DNA from: Chloromonas sp. AAM2
Taxonomy: Eukaryota; Chlorophyta; Chlorophyceae; Chlamydomonadales; Chlamydomonadaceae
Direction of reading: 5' to 3'
Length of the DNA: 29,370 bases
Assembly (NCBI GenBank): GCA_004335635.1
Contig: QAXH01006401.1
Coordinates: forward strand, 1-29,370
The position numbers and the translations under genes were made by a program. The notes below the pieces were generated by a model that had not been told where the DNA came from, searched no databases, and saw only the letters and a program-made list of their open reading frames with translations. Each line of letters opens with the position of its first letter. Within the stretch, counting starts at the first letter, position 1. Positions 20,378 through 29,370 of this stretch are shown here, piece after piece.

Positions 20378-23137
20378 GACGGGTGGGCCTGACTAGTGAC
20401 TATCAAACCAGTTCACCAACCTAACAATCAGTTCCAGGTTTTGAAGCAGCGATTTTCATGCGAGGCGAGCACATATCATTTGGCAGTTGAGCTAGTTGCG
20501 GCAGTTTTGGTCAGCAAATGGCAATGGCTGGCAAGTATGCAAGTCCACAAAGACAGGTGTCCACACACAAGCACAATAGCAGTCTCGCTCAGGCCGTTTA
20601 CTGTATCAACTGGCACCTACTAAGTAGGATCTGCCTAGTAAAGGTACCAGATGGAGAATCACTCATACTTCTGCATGAGTTGGTGCATGCAGTTCAGCAT
20701 GAGTTGGTGCGCATACCAGATAAGCACACAGCCAAAATCATGGACCTTAGCACTACTGGCTGTTCGCGTACCTCTTGTTGAAGCGGACAATGCGCCGGTG
20801 CTGCCATTCTGATCCGTTGGCATGGTACCGTCATTCATGCCCCGGGTTGCCCTGGCCGTAGCACCATCGCTTGTCACCCGCGTCGCGCCCGGCTGGCTCA
20901 TGCGAGGACTGGCTGTCGGTGGTCCGGTGGGCGGGCAAGGTGATTTATGGGAGTGACGAGTGCTGTCACCGCTGTATGAGGCACTCTGCTCGTCCGGAGG
21001 CATCGGAACGGAGTTCGATGCACGAAGAATGGGGCGGGATGAACAAAGCACGGCAGCGGTCATCCGGCCCATTGTGGTGTAAGTTCGGTTGACAAGCTGC
21101 GGTCGCTTTGAGGCGGCAGAGGCATCTGCCTGCGCTCGTTTGGCCGCTGAGCCGTCGGCGGACAAGCCCGTTTGGCGTGCATGGCCGTGGTGTGCGGCGC
21201 GAAAAGCATCCGGCATGCTAGGGGCGCGTTCGTCGACAAAGTCGGCGTGCGTTGTCGCTGGCTGCTGCTGATTGAGACAGGCTGACGCTGTTTGAACGAT
21301 GCCGGCCAAATCATGCGCTTCCTGTTCGTGCATGCGAACGTTGGATCTTGGAAGGCGCGGCTGTGACGCTTTGAGACTGGAGGGAGTTGTGATTCGGCGA
21401 AGGGAACCTACAGCCACGACCAGCATCACACCCTGGCTGTCAACAACAGCTGTTTGTATCAACATCACCAAACCAACCTCCTGCGATAATAAGCTGCCGT
21501 CAGAGTATTGCAAAGGCCCAAGCCGATCTTCGACAACAATTGCGATCCTTGCGATCCTTAGTCATGCAAATTGTGGCCCTCTCGGCCTTTGCCACCCACG
21601 TTACCATGCAACATTTGTTCCCGTGCACAGAAGGTAGGCGTTCCTACAGATGGCCATAGCAAGGAGTGACCACCTCTGACCATCTTGTATGCATACCAAG
21701 GGTGTTAGGAGCTTCACTCCAAAGTTTTCGTCCATCTGAGATGATGGTTCTTGGCATTTCTTCGACCTTTGTAGTATTTCTGTTTTACAGCTGAACCACA
21801 ACGAATTCAAGGCTTCTGCAGTTGTGTCTGGTTGACCAAGTTGACCATGCCGGTATTTAGTATGGGCTGGGGAATTGTCAGCGGTGCTTCTGATCTGGAA
21901 AAGTTGACATTTCAAAGCACTTTTTGTGCCCTGGTCACGGACTGTCTAACCCTCCCCTCCCCTCTCCCTGCCGTGCATCCAATTGTTGCTGCAAGACCTA
22001 TTCTGTGAATCGAGCAAGCAACCCTACCCGATCTCACCTGCACCTTCATCGTGTAGTCCAGAGCTGTGGGATTGTCCTCTGGACAGGGGGGAAGTCGATT
22101 GGCGCGGTACAGGCGAAGTGGACATGTCCTTTCCGTCGACACGCGGTCCAGCCTGCACATGTCAAGGATGGCATGGATTACCACATGGTGATTGCTTTTG
22201 TGAGGTCCGCATGCACCTGGTAAAGCCACCACATTGAGTGGGCACTGGTTGCTAGTGTAGTGAGAGGCAGGTGTGGTGAGAAAATGTCCCCCAGATCTAT
22301 AAGTAAAGTTAAGTAAACCAGCATTGCACTCCAGCACAAGCACGCCTGAGGCTACAGCAACCTTGTGTTGAAGTGCACGGAATCAATGTCACATTTTTTC
22401 ACAGTTGCATACGTCACCCTCACCACCCTAAGCAAAGTATGAGGTTATTGCAGCACATGACACTGCCGTCAGTGGGTCCACTGCGCTTGCAATGAGCACT
22501 CCATGCCAACGCTAAGCTCGTCTGCCCATCTGATTTGCTGCTGCTGCTATCAGTTGCGGTTACTAGAGGCTAGGAAGGTGCGAACTTTGGCAGTGCTGAT
22601 AGCTGCACAATGCCTGGCTGGGACAGAACCTGCATGAATGTCTGGCTGTACGAGCACCTGCTTCCACGCTTGGATAATCCAGCTTTCCAGGCAGGGCTTA
22701 CTTGCAGGCCTGGCTATAGCTGCGCCAGTGTTTGGAAAATGGGCCTTGCAAAGATGGTTGTTGTGCTTGTCACAGCCTTCCTAACCACGTTAAGCAATCT
22801 TGCTCTTTGTCACCAGCTTTGTCACCAGCTGGATCTAGCTTGCCTTACCTGGAAGCTCAACGCCCCTAGCATGTCGTTGACAGCCTGTGCGTTATGCTTA
22901 GGCAGCATGAAGGACGAGGACAGCTGCAAGGCACGGAGGGGTGCAAGAAGATGGGCAACCCGCCGGTGCATGCATGCGGTACCTTCTGTACAGCCGCGCC
23001 TTTTGCCTTGGTGTTCTGTGCAGTAGCATCTCATCGCTCACCACAGAGAGCTGCTCTTCAGTGAAGCTCGCAGCGCTGCGGCAACCCTTGGAACTGGCAT
23101 TGCCAAGGAGCTGAGTTTCATCCCAATCGTCTGCCAT
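19584..23137 (-). CDS. Gene B: most diverged member of the unrecognised paralogue family, five exons
   Basis: Exons in transcript order: 23042-23137, 22849-22923, 22038-22152, 20772-21407, 19584-20188. Phases 0, 0, 1, 1 as in A and C; 508 residues. The exon 3 donor could instead be at 22044 (GAAG|GTGCAG), still phase 1, giving two residues fewer; CAG|GTGAGA at 22038 fits consensus better. It starts MADDWDET and exon 1 ends with a Val codon before GTGAG, exactly as in C. Exon 2 opens LSSSF. Exon 3 has PRQSTSP but lacks the EEQEER acidic run of A and C. Exon 4 opens GSLRRITTPSSL, then VRMHEQE and a helix ending ASACLNQQQ (about residues 119-145), GRMTAAVLCSSRPILRAS and SPRMSQPG. Exon 5 opens GRVTLTASLSLPN and ends with WSCQTDT, SSYRQMPSSEMNP and a Ser/Leu-rich tail. 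No enzymatic motif or membrane segment is seen. Only one Arg-Arg-x-Ser/Thr site remains. Function unknown. Confidence 0.82.
20339..20374. repeat. (CA)18 microsatellite in intron 4 of gene B
   Basis: Thirty-six bases of perfect CA repeat within the 583-bp intron 20189-20771. Ordinary simple sequence, likely polymorphic. Confidence 0.97.
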
Positions 23138-23583
23138 AATCCAATCCTTGGCGTGGTCCCAGCTTGACGGGTGTGCGAAAGGACTGCACGGCCTTTGCTG
23201 CTTGCGGCGGGATTGTATGCTACTTTCGGAAATTACCACAGATATTCAGGGGGAGCGCGGAGAGCCCCAGAACACGAATATCGTTTCTTACAAAAAGTGC
23301 AAAACCGTTGACGTCATTTTTTCGAATTGTGATCCGCACATACAGGCACTGGTATAACTGGCCATGACATTTGGCCTCCGTCGTCTTTGGATGACTCGGT
23401 CGTACAAGCACATGCCGTACACCTCGGATGACCAAATCTAATGGGCAACGCACAGTTTTGCCCAACTTTAGCAGCCAAGCGTCATAGCAATAGCAAGCAG
23501 CTGGTAGCAGTCCAAAATAATTGCCTGATCGCGAGGCCGACGCAACCTTGATAGCAACGGCCCACCAACCCCCTGCTGGGTAG
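23138..23583. promoter_or_regulatory. Shared intergenic region of divergent genes B and C
   Basis: The start codons of B (minus, 23137) and C (plus, 23584) are 446 bp apart, so both 5' UTRs and promoters must lie here, unless untranslated first exons lie elsewhere. A CCAAT pentamer lies a few bases upstream of the B start on the plus-strand listing (near 23141), and a weak TATAA is at about 23353. No clear motif repeated in both directions was found. The bidirectional role is inferred from geometry. Confidence 0.5.
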
Positions 23584-26500
23584 ATGGCGGACTGGGACGA
23601 AGACATGCTCTTTGGAGTCACAGGTCACAAAGAGTTCCGCACGGCAAAGAGCATCAAGAGGAACGGTCATGTCTCTGTGGTGAGTGCAATCACCTTTTCG
23701 CCTTACAGCCAGCTCGCGTCATGCCAAACCACAACCCGCCGCATTCTCCCGCTTCGGCTTCTTTAGCCAAGTTCCTTGGCCACGTTGCAGAGAAAATTCA
23801 TCAATTGCTGAGCAGGAAAGCGTCTTCACAACAGTACGAACCATGATGACCACCCAAATGCAGTCATCCAAAACCTGCTGCTTGCTGCCTGCATGTGCCT
23901 GCGCATCGCAGTTGAATGCCACGCCATCCTTTCTTCACCGTGAGAACTACAGACAGAGCCTGGATGCTGTGGTGGAGAAGGCGGTACTCAAGGTAGGCTG
24001 ACTACTGGTTTGACTGCCATGGCGAGGTGTACTGTACAGCGAAAGTCCCTTGATATCTCAAGGCAGATAGGGATGAGCTACTAAGAAGCAAGCAGTCATA
24101 TGAAACAATGCAGACAAGCCACCGGGCAGGTGAACCTGAAGGCCCTTTGCAAGTATTGCACTTTGCAAGTTACAACAGGGCTGGCAGGCCAGGGTGGGGT
24201 TGGGGAGGAGACGGCGGGCGGGGGCGTGCACTTCTACTTTTATTGACCTTCAAGTCACATGTGGGCAGAAAAAGGTCCTGACACCCACCCGTGAACGCGT
24301 CCACAGAGCAGCCATGCAGGAGGCCATGTAAAGGCGGTGCATGCAGCCGGTTCTGACATAGAAGTGAGCAAGTCATGTACTGCTGATGCCTCACAGCAAA
24401 TGTGAGGAAGCGCACATTTGAATGAGGCCGTGCAGCCCAAGCACTGGCCATGTGACTCGTCTGGAAAACTCATGACCGTAGACTGATGCGTCCGTGACCA
24501 CACATGGCTGGAGAGAACAGGAACACACACGATCATTACCGTAACAGTGCGATGGCTGCAAGCCAGACGTCTGCACATAGCACGACGCCACGAACGATGT
24601 GCCACGGACAGCGGGGTTGCCTTACATCCTGCAAGTTACGACAGGCCAGCAAGACACAACGGGGATCCCGTGCGGTTTGAAAAATCACATTAGGCCAGGG
24701 GAACAGCGTAGGGTGCATCGGTGAACATGCGCCCACTTTTACCAACAGTAACACCGTGAAGCCAGACAGGGTCTGCATTTTCCCGTGCCACGGTTACTCC
24801 ACGCCCATGTCACTGTCATTGTCATACCATGCACAGGTATGAGTGTACGTTTCCTTCATTATATTACTGATTGTACATCTCGAGATTACACCGTAAACAC
24901 ACATGCATTCATGCAGGCAGGGAGTCCTAATTCTGCAACAGTACTTAGGTGTGCTTGCTTGCGCAGGGAGACCTTGCGTTGGACTCCCTGGAGGCGATTG
25001 GTGTTGTTCCACGCCCCAAGTCGGTTTCTAACCCACGGCGCAAGAGCGCGCAAATCCCTGAGCCGCCCAGTCCCTTCGAACTTGAAGAGCAGGAAGAACG
25101 TGACTATTTCGCTCAGAGTTTCTCACAGAGCAAAGGTCAGAGCACCTGCCAGGTTCGGAAGGTTCAAGCGTACATGCATGGCAGGGAAATTTGGGGTTGC
25201 GAACTGCCTGATACTACCGTCGGCTGCTCAAAGGTAGCCACTAATTTGGGTTGCTGCGGTTCGATGACAAATTAGCTTTTCTGCTCTGTATCTGCGCAGG
25301 CGCCCCTCGACGCAGCTCAACTGTGTCGGATCTCAACTCGCTGCGGCCAAGGCGATCATCGGTTCGGGTTCACGAGCAGAGCAAAGGCAGCCTGTCTAGC
25401 ATCATGCAAACAGCGTCAGCCTGCCTGCAGCAACAGCAAGTGTCTCAAGCGAGCAATTCTTCCTTTGGTGCAGCTGCGGACGAGTATTTTGACGATGAGC
25501 AAGTCGCAGCTAGGTGTGCCTCGCGAAAGAATTTGCAAGACGCGCGGCCCGTCTGCTTGACGGCAGACCCTGGCGCAGGTGCACTGTGCTCACGGCGTCC
25601 AATTCGGCGCGCATCCACATGTGCGGATTTGTCCGCGTCTAGGCAGCAAATGCCTCATCCGCCTTCAGGCAGTCCCACTCTCAGCCGGCCAGGCAGTCTA
25701 ATGGGACGGGTCACTGGCACTGCTCGGTCGCATTCCGCTGCCGATATGGCAGTGTTGCACCAGGCTCCAGACAGCCCAGTTGGCCAACCCCGCCAGCATG
25801 ATTCCAATTGCGGAACGTCGCTTTGCAATGCAATGGGCGAGGGGGCGACTGTTCACAGACCGACTGCTCGTTCAGTGCAGTGGAACGAGCATGCGTGCAA
25901 GATCGATGAGTTACATCCTGTGCCTACCGCGAGAAAAGGTGCGCGCGTCACACGTGTCACTTAGTTTTCACAGGTTACGCACCTTGCCATGTGCATGTGC
26001 GTTGTAGTGATCAAAACTGAACTCTTCGCCAATATGAGAGTTTCCCACATGACTTGCAAGTTCATATTCACCTTGTTGTGATCTGAAAGCTAATGCTTGT
26101 GGACGTGCTTCGCCTCATCCTGCTGCTGTAGGCAGAGTGCATCGCAATGCCACCACCAGCTTGCTGTGTGCCTCTCGTCCTATTCGGCGTGCCTCCGCTT
26201 GTACGGATTTACAACCCTCGCCTGAACTCGCATCAACCCGCAGCCTTAGTCACGGTGACCAGCTGTATATGCCAAGTCCCATGGCAAGCCGTCGCAGCAG
26301 TACCGTCGATTTCGACGCAGGAGGCAGAAGACCGTCAGTCACCGTGGCCACCTTAAGCAGCGAAACCAGTTCCTGCCTTCCCAGTTTGACGCGAGTCCCG
26401 GGCAGGGCAAGCGTCGGCAATGTTTCGTGGTCGTACACCGATGCCATCATGCCAGGGTCGCTGCACGTACGACCTTCGGATTCAGACGAAGTCATGGCAA

Positions 26501-26643
26501 TGCTTGAGGCGGGCGGTGCTATGAGACCCAGTTCCTTTACCAAAGGCTGCCGGTTAGCTCCTAATGGCGAGATGCAACCCTGCCACAGGCTTCCGATTAG
26601 AAGGCGATCACGGTTGCAACTTGAGGCAAACACCGATGCCTGA
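23584..26643 (+). CDS. Gene C: unrecognised Arg-Arg-x-Ser-rich paralogue family member, five exons
   Basis: Exons: 23584-23679, 23912-23992, 24967-25135, 25300-25938, 26132-26643. GT-AG borders, phases 0, 0, 1, 1; 498 residues. The exon 3 donor is the weaker AAAG|GTCAGA but is fixed by homology with A. Landmarks: MADWDEDMLFG start; LNATPSF opening exon 2; RRKSAQIP and EEQEERDYF in exon 3; APRRSST, VRVHEQ and a helix ending ASACLQQQQ at about residues 116-160; LCSRRPIRRASTCADL and VQWNE in exon 4; GRVHRN, LCASRPIRRASACTDL, YMPSPMASRRSS, WSYTDA, and a C-terminus with PIRRRSRLQL in exon 5. The LC-x-x-RPIRRAS unit thus occurs twice in this protein. Eight Arg-Arg-x-Ser sites suit a PKA-like or other basophilic kinase (inference). 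No catalytic motif, signal peptide or membrane span. The 974-bp intron 23993-24966 holds nothing recognisable. Closest relative in the window is A. Confidence 0.87.
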
Positions 26644-27069
26644 ACGCCCAAACCACATTGTTTTTGCCTTGATGAACCTTAGTTTCCCACCCACCCTGTT
26701 ATGGCCCCCCATATTGTTGAACACCCACCCTGTGTTTATTGTCTGGGCCCCCATATCGTTCACAATCCACCATCTCAGCAGATCGAGACTGGCAGTGGTA
26801 TCAATTGCTTTCCGATGGCCTGCAGATCACCATCGTTTGAATATCCCAGATTCTATACATTGAATTACATGTGCCTAAGCTACGGCCGCATTTAGAGCTG
26901 AAGAGGCGTGCCGAATGGATACGTCCCTTGCTAAGTCTTGCTTGCTTGATGGTTACCTCAGGACTAAGGTTCCTGAGCGGTTCTTCCTGCTCATACCTCT
27001 AGATACAAGCCATGCGATGACTTGTGCGCTTGTTTGGCTGCTTTTCTGTGGCTGTCTAACGCTACTGGT
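26644..27069. other. Region downstream of gene C
   Basis: Should hold the 3' UTR of gene C. Near 26690-26775 a segment of about 50 bases containing CACCCACCCTGT and GCCCCCATAT recurs imperfectly in tandem. No coding similarity. Confidence 0.4.
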
Positions 27070-27206
27070 ATGTGACATGTACATGTGCCGCATGGCACCG
27101 CACTGCATGTGACATGTGCCGCATGGCACCGCGCTGGCATGTGACATGTACATGTGCCGCATGGCACCACACTGCATGTGACATGTGCCGCATGGTGCCG
27201 CACTGC
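27070..27206. repeat. Dimeric tandem repeat, 69-bp period
   Basis: Four related units at 27070-27106, 27107-27138, 27139-27175 and 27176-27206 alternate long (with ATGTACATGTGCC) and short (with ATGTGCC) forms of one sequence containing GCCGCATGG. The higher-order unit is therefore a long-short dimer present twice. ORFs across it on the minus strand (CGTCHMQCGAM-like repeats) are by-products. Confidence 0.9.
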
Positions 27207-28540
27207 ATGTACGACGCATGATGTACAGAAACAGCAAATATGCGTGCTGCTTGTGTTGTGTCCCCTTGGACCCTTGCCTTCAACACATGTTGGAAGAATC
27301 ACCTAAAGACGGAGTGGTAGATGGTGCAACAGCAGAACTGCCCATAATCTACATCTACGCTACTACAGGTGGATCTATGTATTCTATGGGTAGATAGTTT
27401 GAAATCTGCATCCGGCGCACAACCCTACATTTACAGCCATACCCTACACGTGCAGCCACATCTTCACACCTACGAGGCCGTCTTACTCGTATGCATTCTT
27501 ATCAGGCCATCTCAAACTCTTTCAATGACTATCATGCACGTTTACGTGATGTTGTATCCTTGCACAGAGCCTTGCATGGGCATTGTAAGGCTGTCTGGGA
27601 ATGCATGGGCCAGAAAATAGCTCTTGTACGTCAAGTTTGGCATTTCTGTGTGCGCCTTGGTGGGTTTTGGTTTCCTTCTCCAGGTCTGGTATCAGTTGCG
27701 GTATGGTGTGACATACGTCCTGGCCACGTGGCATCGCCCCTGAGGTGGGACGTTCCTGACAACATGAGCGCACGACAAACAAAATACAAGGGCTGGCAGT
27801 TGGCAGGCGTTACAAGGAGGGAGTGCACAACATGAAGCACGTCCACGCAAATAGACCAGTCTTATACTGCAATAAATCAGACTTTTGCGGCAAACTTTGC
27901 ATTCACAGGTTGACGGGTCACACGCATGCGGTACTTGGAAATGGTGACAACACTGCGAGTGTTGAGATCATTGTAGATGGTGACAACTGGAGCTCATGAA
28001 AAAAGGGAGAAAAGTCCAGGCGAACCGAGTCAGCACATGAAGCAGAATGAAAGGATATGCCAGGAGCAGACATGCCAGGTCGCTGCAGCCTCAGCCTGCC
28101 CAGCAACCTGCACTGCCCGATGGCGCTGGCTGTAAACCAGCCCATAACTGACTCAACAATGGAGATAACAAGGCTAATACAGCAACCCTGTCTAGGGAAG
28201 TGGTGTCAACCCACGTAATTGACCGTCCAGGCATCCGCCCGTGTAACATGTCCGGTCCACACAGTCATCAGACTCGCCTCTGACTACCAGAACAGTTTTG
28301 GGTATTGTGCTCAGTCCACTACCAAAGCAATGCAGTGCCTTGGGAAGAGACAGTTGCCGCAAGGCATGGGTTGTTGCACACAAGCACAACCGGCAGCAGC
28401 AGCAGAAGATTCTGAAGTTTCCATGTGGGTCAGCGTAGCTCAATGCCCGTAGCGGGCCCTTCCAAGGGGGCGGTCACATGTGCCGAATTTGGCGCAAATT
28501 TGGATCCAAATTTGGATATTAATTCGGCCCAAAATTGGAA
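27207..28540. other. Gene-poor region, no feature recognised
   Basis: The longest plus-strand open frame (27491-27835, 114 codons) has no motif I recognise and no exon support. No RNA gene or clear repeat was found. Confidence 0.4.
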
Positions 28541-28550
28541 ACCCCATGAT

Positions 28551-28831
28551 TCAGCAGGATGCGCACCACCCACGACCAGAAGCATATCTCAGTGCTGCAT
28601 CATCAAAAGCATGGACATCAGCACCATGGGACAGCAGTATACGCACCACCTCTGCATGGCCATGCTCAGCAGCATACCTCAGTGCTCCAACGTCACGCGC
28701 ATGGACATCAGCACCATGGTCCAGCAGCATACGCACCACTCAGCAGAATACGTCAGCGCTTCATCACCAACAGCATGGACATCAGCACCATGGTCCAGAA
28801 TTATAACGCGCAATCTCTTCACTTCAAGTGA
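28551..28831 (-). pseudogene. Ankyrin-repeat remnant, frame-broken
   Basis: The minus strand encodes about three ankyrin repeats with a 33-residue period and the core ILLxHGADVHA, followed by ALRYAAEHGHAEVVR. From about 28831 the first repeat reads LRVIILDHGADVHAVGDEAL, then a 16-base deletion relative to the next repeat, just after the AE codons, shifts the frame. The second and third repeats are open at 28739-28551. A further deletion at about the same place in the third repeat shifts the frame again and a stop follows. Ankyrin repeats bind proteins; no linked domain is visible. It may be a relic of a larger ankyrin gene. A live gene with introns at those points is less likely, since no donor-acceptor pair is evident. 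Confidence 0.75.
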
Positions 28832-28839
28832 TTACAAGG

Positions 28840-29370
28840 TGGGGAGCTAGGAAACGAGAAGAGGGGACCCCACCCCGACGATCGAGCACATGCAGGCAGA
28901 AACGGCCGAATGCAGGAACGCATCGCGGAACCGGACGAGACAGAGAAAAGCCAGTGCCGACAAGCCCGAAGCGAAAGAGCCGAGAAGGCTAAAGCATAAG
29001 ACAGGAAAACCGACGGTTCACGAAGAAGCTAGGGAGAAGACAGGAAATGCATGCAAGTGTCTCAATCACACCAGTGCCATACATGCAGCTGGCGGCCAGA
29101 AGCCGAAAACCCTCAAACAGTCATCTGGACTTTACCGGAGTTCCAAAGCATGAACAAAACAAAGGAACAGTGTGATGGCGGCTGCTGCGCCTAATGGCTC
29201 CTGGGAACCACGACACCCGGCCACCTCCCTCAAGGTGTTGGTCAGCTCACAGGCTGCCCGTATCTACCTCTGCCCTACGGGTCTAAGATAGGCAGACACA
29301 CAGTCAGAAGTCTCAGAAGAGAGCAAAAGCCGAAGAAAAGGACAGGGAAAAGCAGGGAGACTCAGCCGCA
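28840..29370. other. Purine-rich window end, unidentified
   Basis: From about 28850 to 29160 the plus strand is rich in A and G (for example GAGACAGAGAAAAGCC), with an 87-codon open frame of lysine/arginine-rich composition that is probably incidental. From 29170 to 29370 base use changes and a short open frame has no recognised similarity. It could be the start of an element continuing past the right edge. Confidence 0.3.

Noticed and set aside
26953..27302. Minus-strand Cys/His-rich repeat protein
   Set aside because: Overlapping frames all show similar repeats because of the 69-bp dimeric DNA repeat; no single frame is favoured.
27491..27835. 114-codon plus-strand ORF as a gene
   Set aside because: No motif, no exon partners and no homologous copy in the window; length is within chance for this composition.
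28425..28850. Plus-strand His/Thr-rich repeat ORFs
   Set aside because: They are the antisense of the ankyrin repeats on the minus strand.

Overview
The window is nuclear DNA from an intron-rich eukaryote of middling GC content. Its genes use GT-AG introns, mostly with a pyrimidine-GCAG acceptor, and there are many short tandem duplications and degenerate repeats. Gene style and gene content suggest a unicellular alga, perhaps green-lineage, but no ribosomal or organelle marker is present to settle this.

Layout. (1) Positions 112-8468, minus strand: the 5' two thirds or so of the reading frame, before the left edge cuts it, of the gene for the large epsilon subunit of the AP-4 adaptor complex. 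Fifteen exons with matching phases give 532 codons of adaptin trunk; the hinge and ear lie beyond the left edge. (2) Positions 9001-12628: a decayed mobile or viral-like element. A degenerate repeat tract leads into the broken remains of a family B DNA polymerase-like region followed by a superfamily 1 helicase, all on the plus strand. Past a short plain stretch there is a 27-bp tandem array holding a 175-base assembly gap. (3) Positions 13668-26643: three paralogous genes of a family I do not recognise, here called A (minus), B (minus) and C (plus). All three have five coding exons with identical intron phases (0, 0, 1, 1), encode 479, 508 and 498 residues, begin Met-Ala-Asp-(Asp)-Trp, and are serine/arginine-rich and probably disordered. 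B and C are head to head with 446 bp between their start codons. (4) Positions 26644-29370: gene-poor DNA with a 69-bp dimeric repeat, a broken ankyrin-repeat remnant on the minus strand, and an unidentified purine-rich end.

How the parts relate. AP-4 epsilon is a housekeeping trafficking gene with no visible functional link to its neighbours. The polymerase-helicase remnant is too damaged to be expressed as one protein. The three-gene family is the most interesting content: a local duplication cluster with strict conservation of gene structure and of short motifs spread through low-complexity sequence. Repeated Arg-Arg-x-Ser sites suggest basophilic kinase targets, but the function is unknown.
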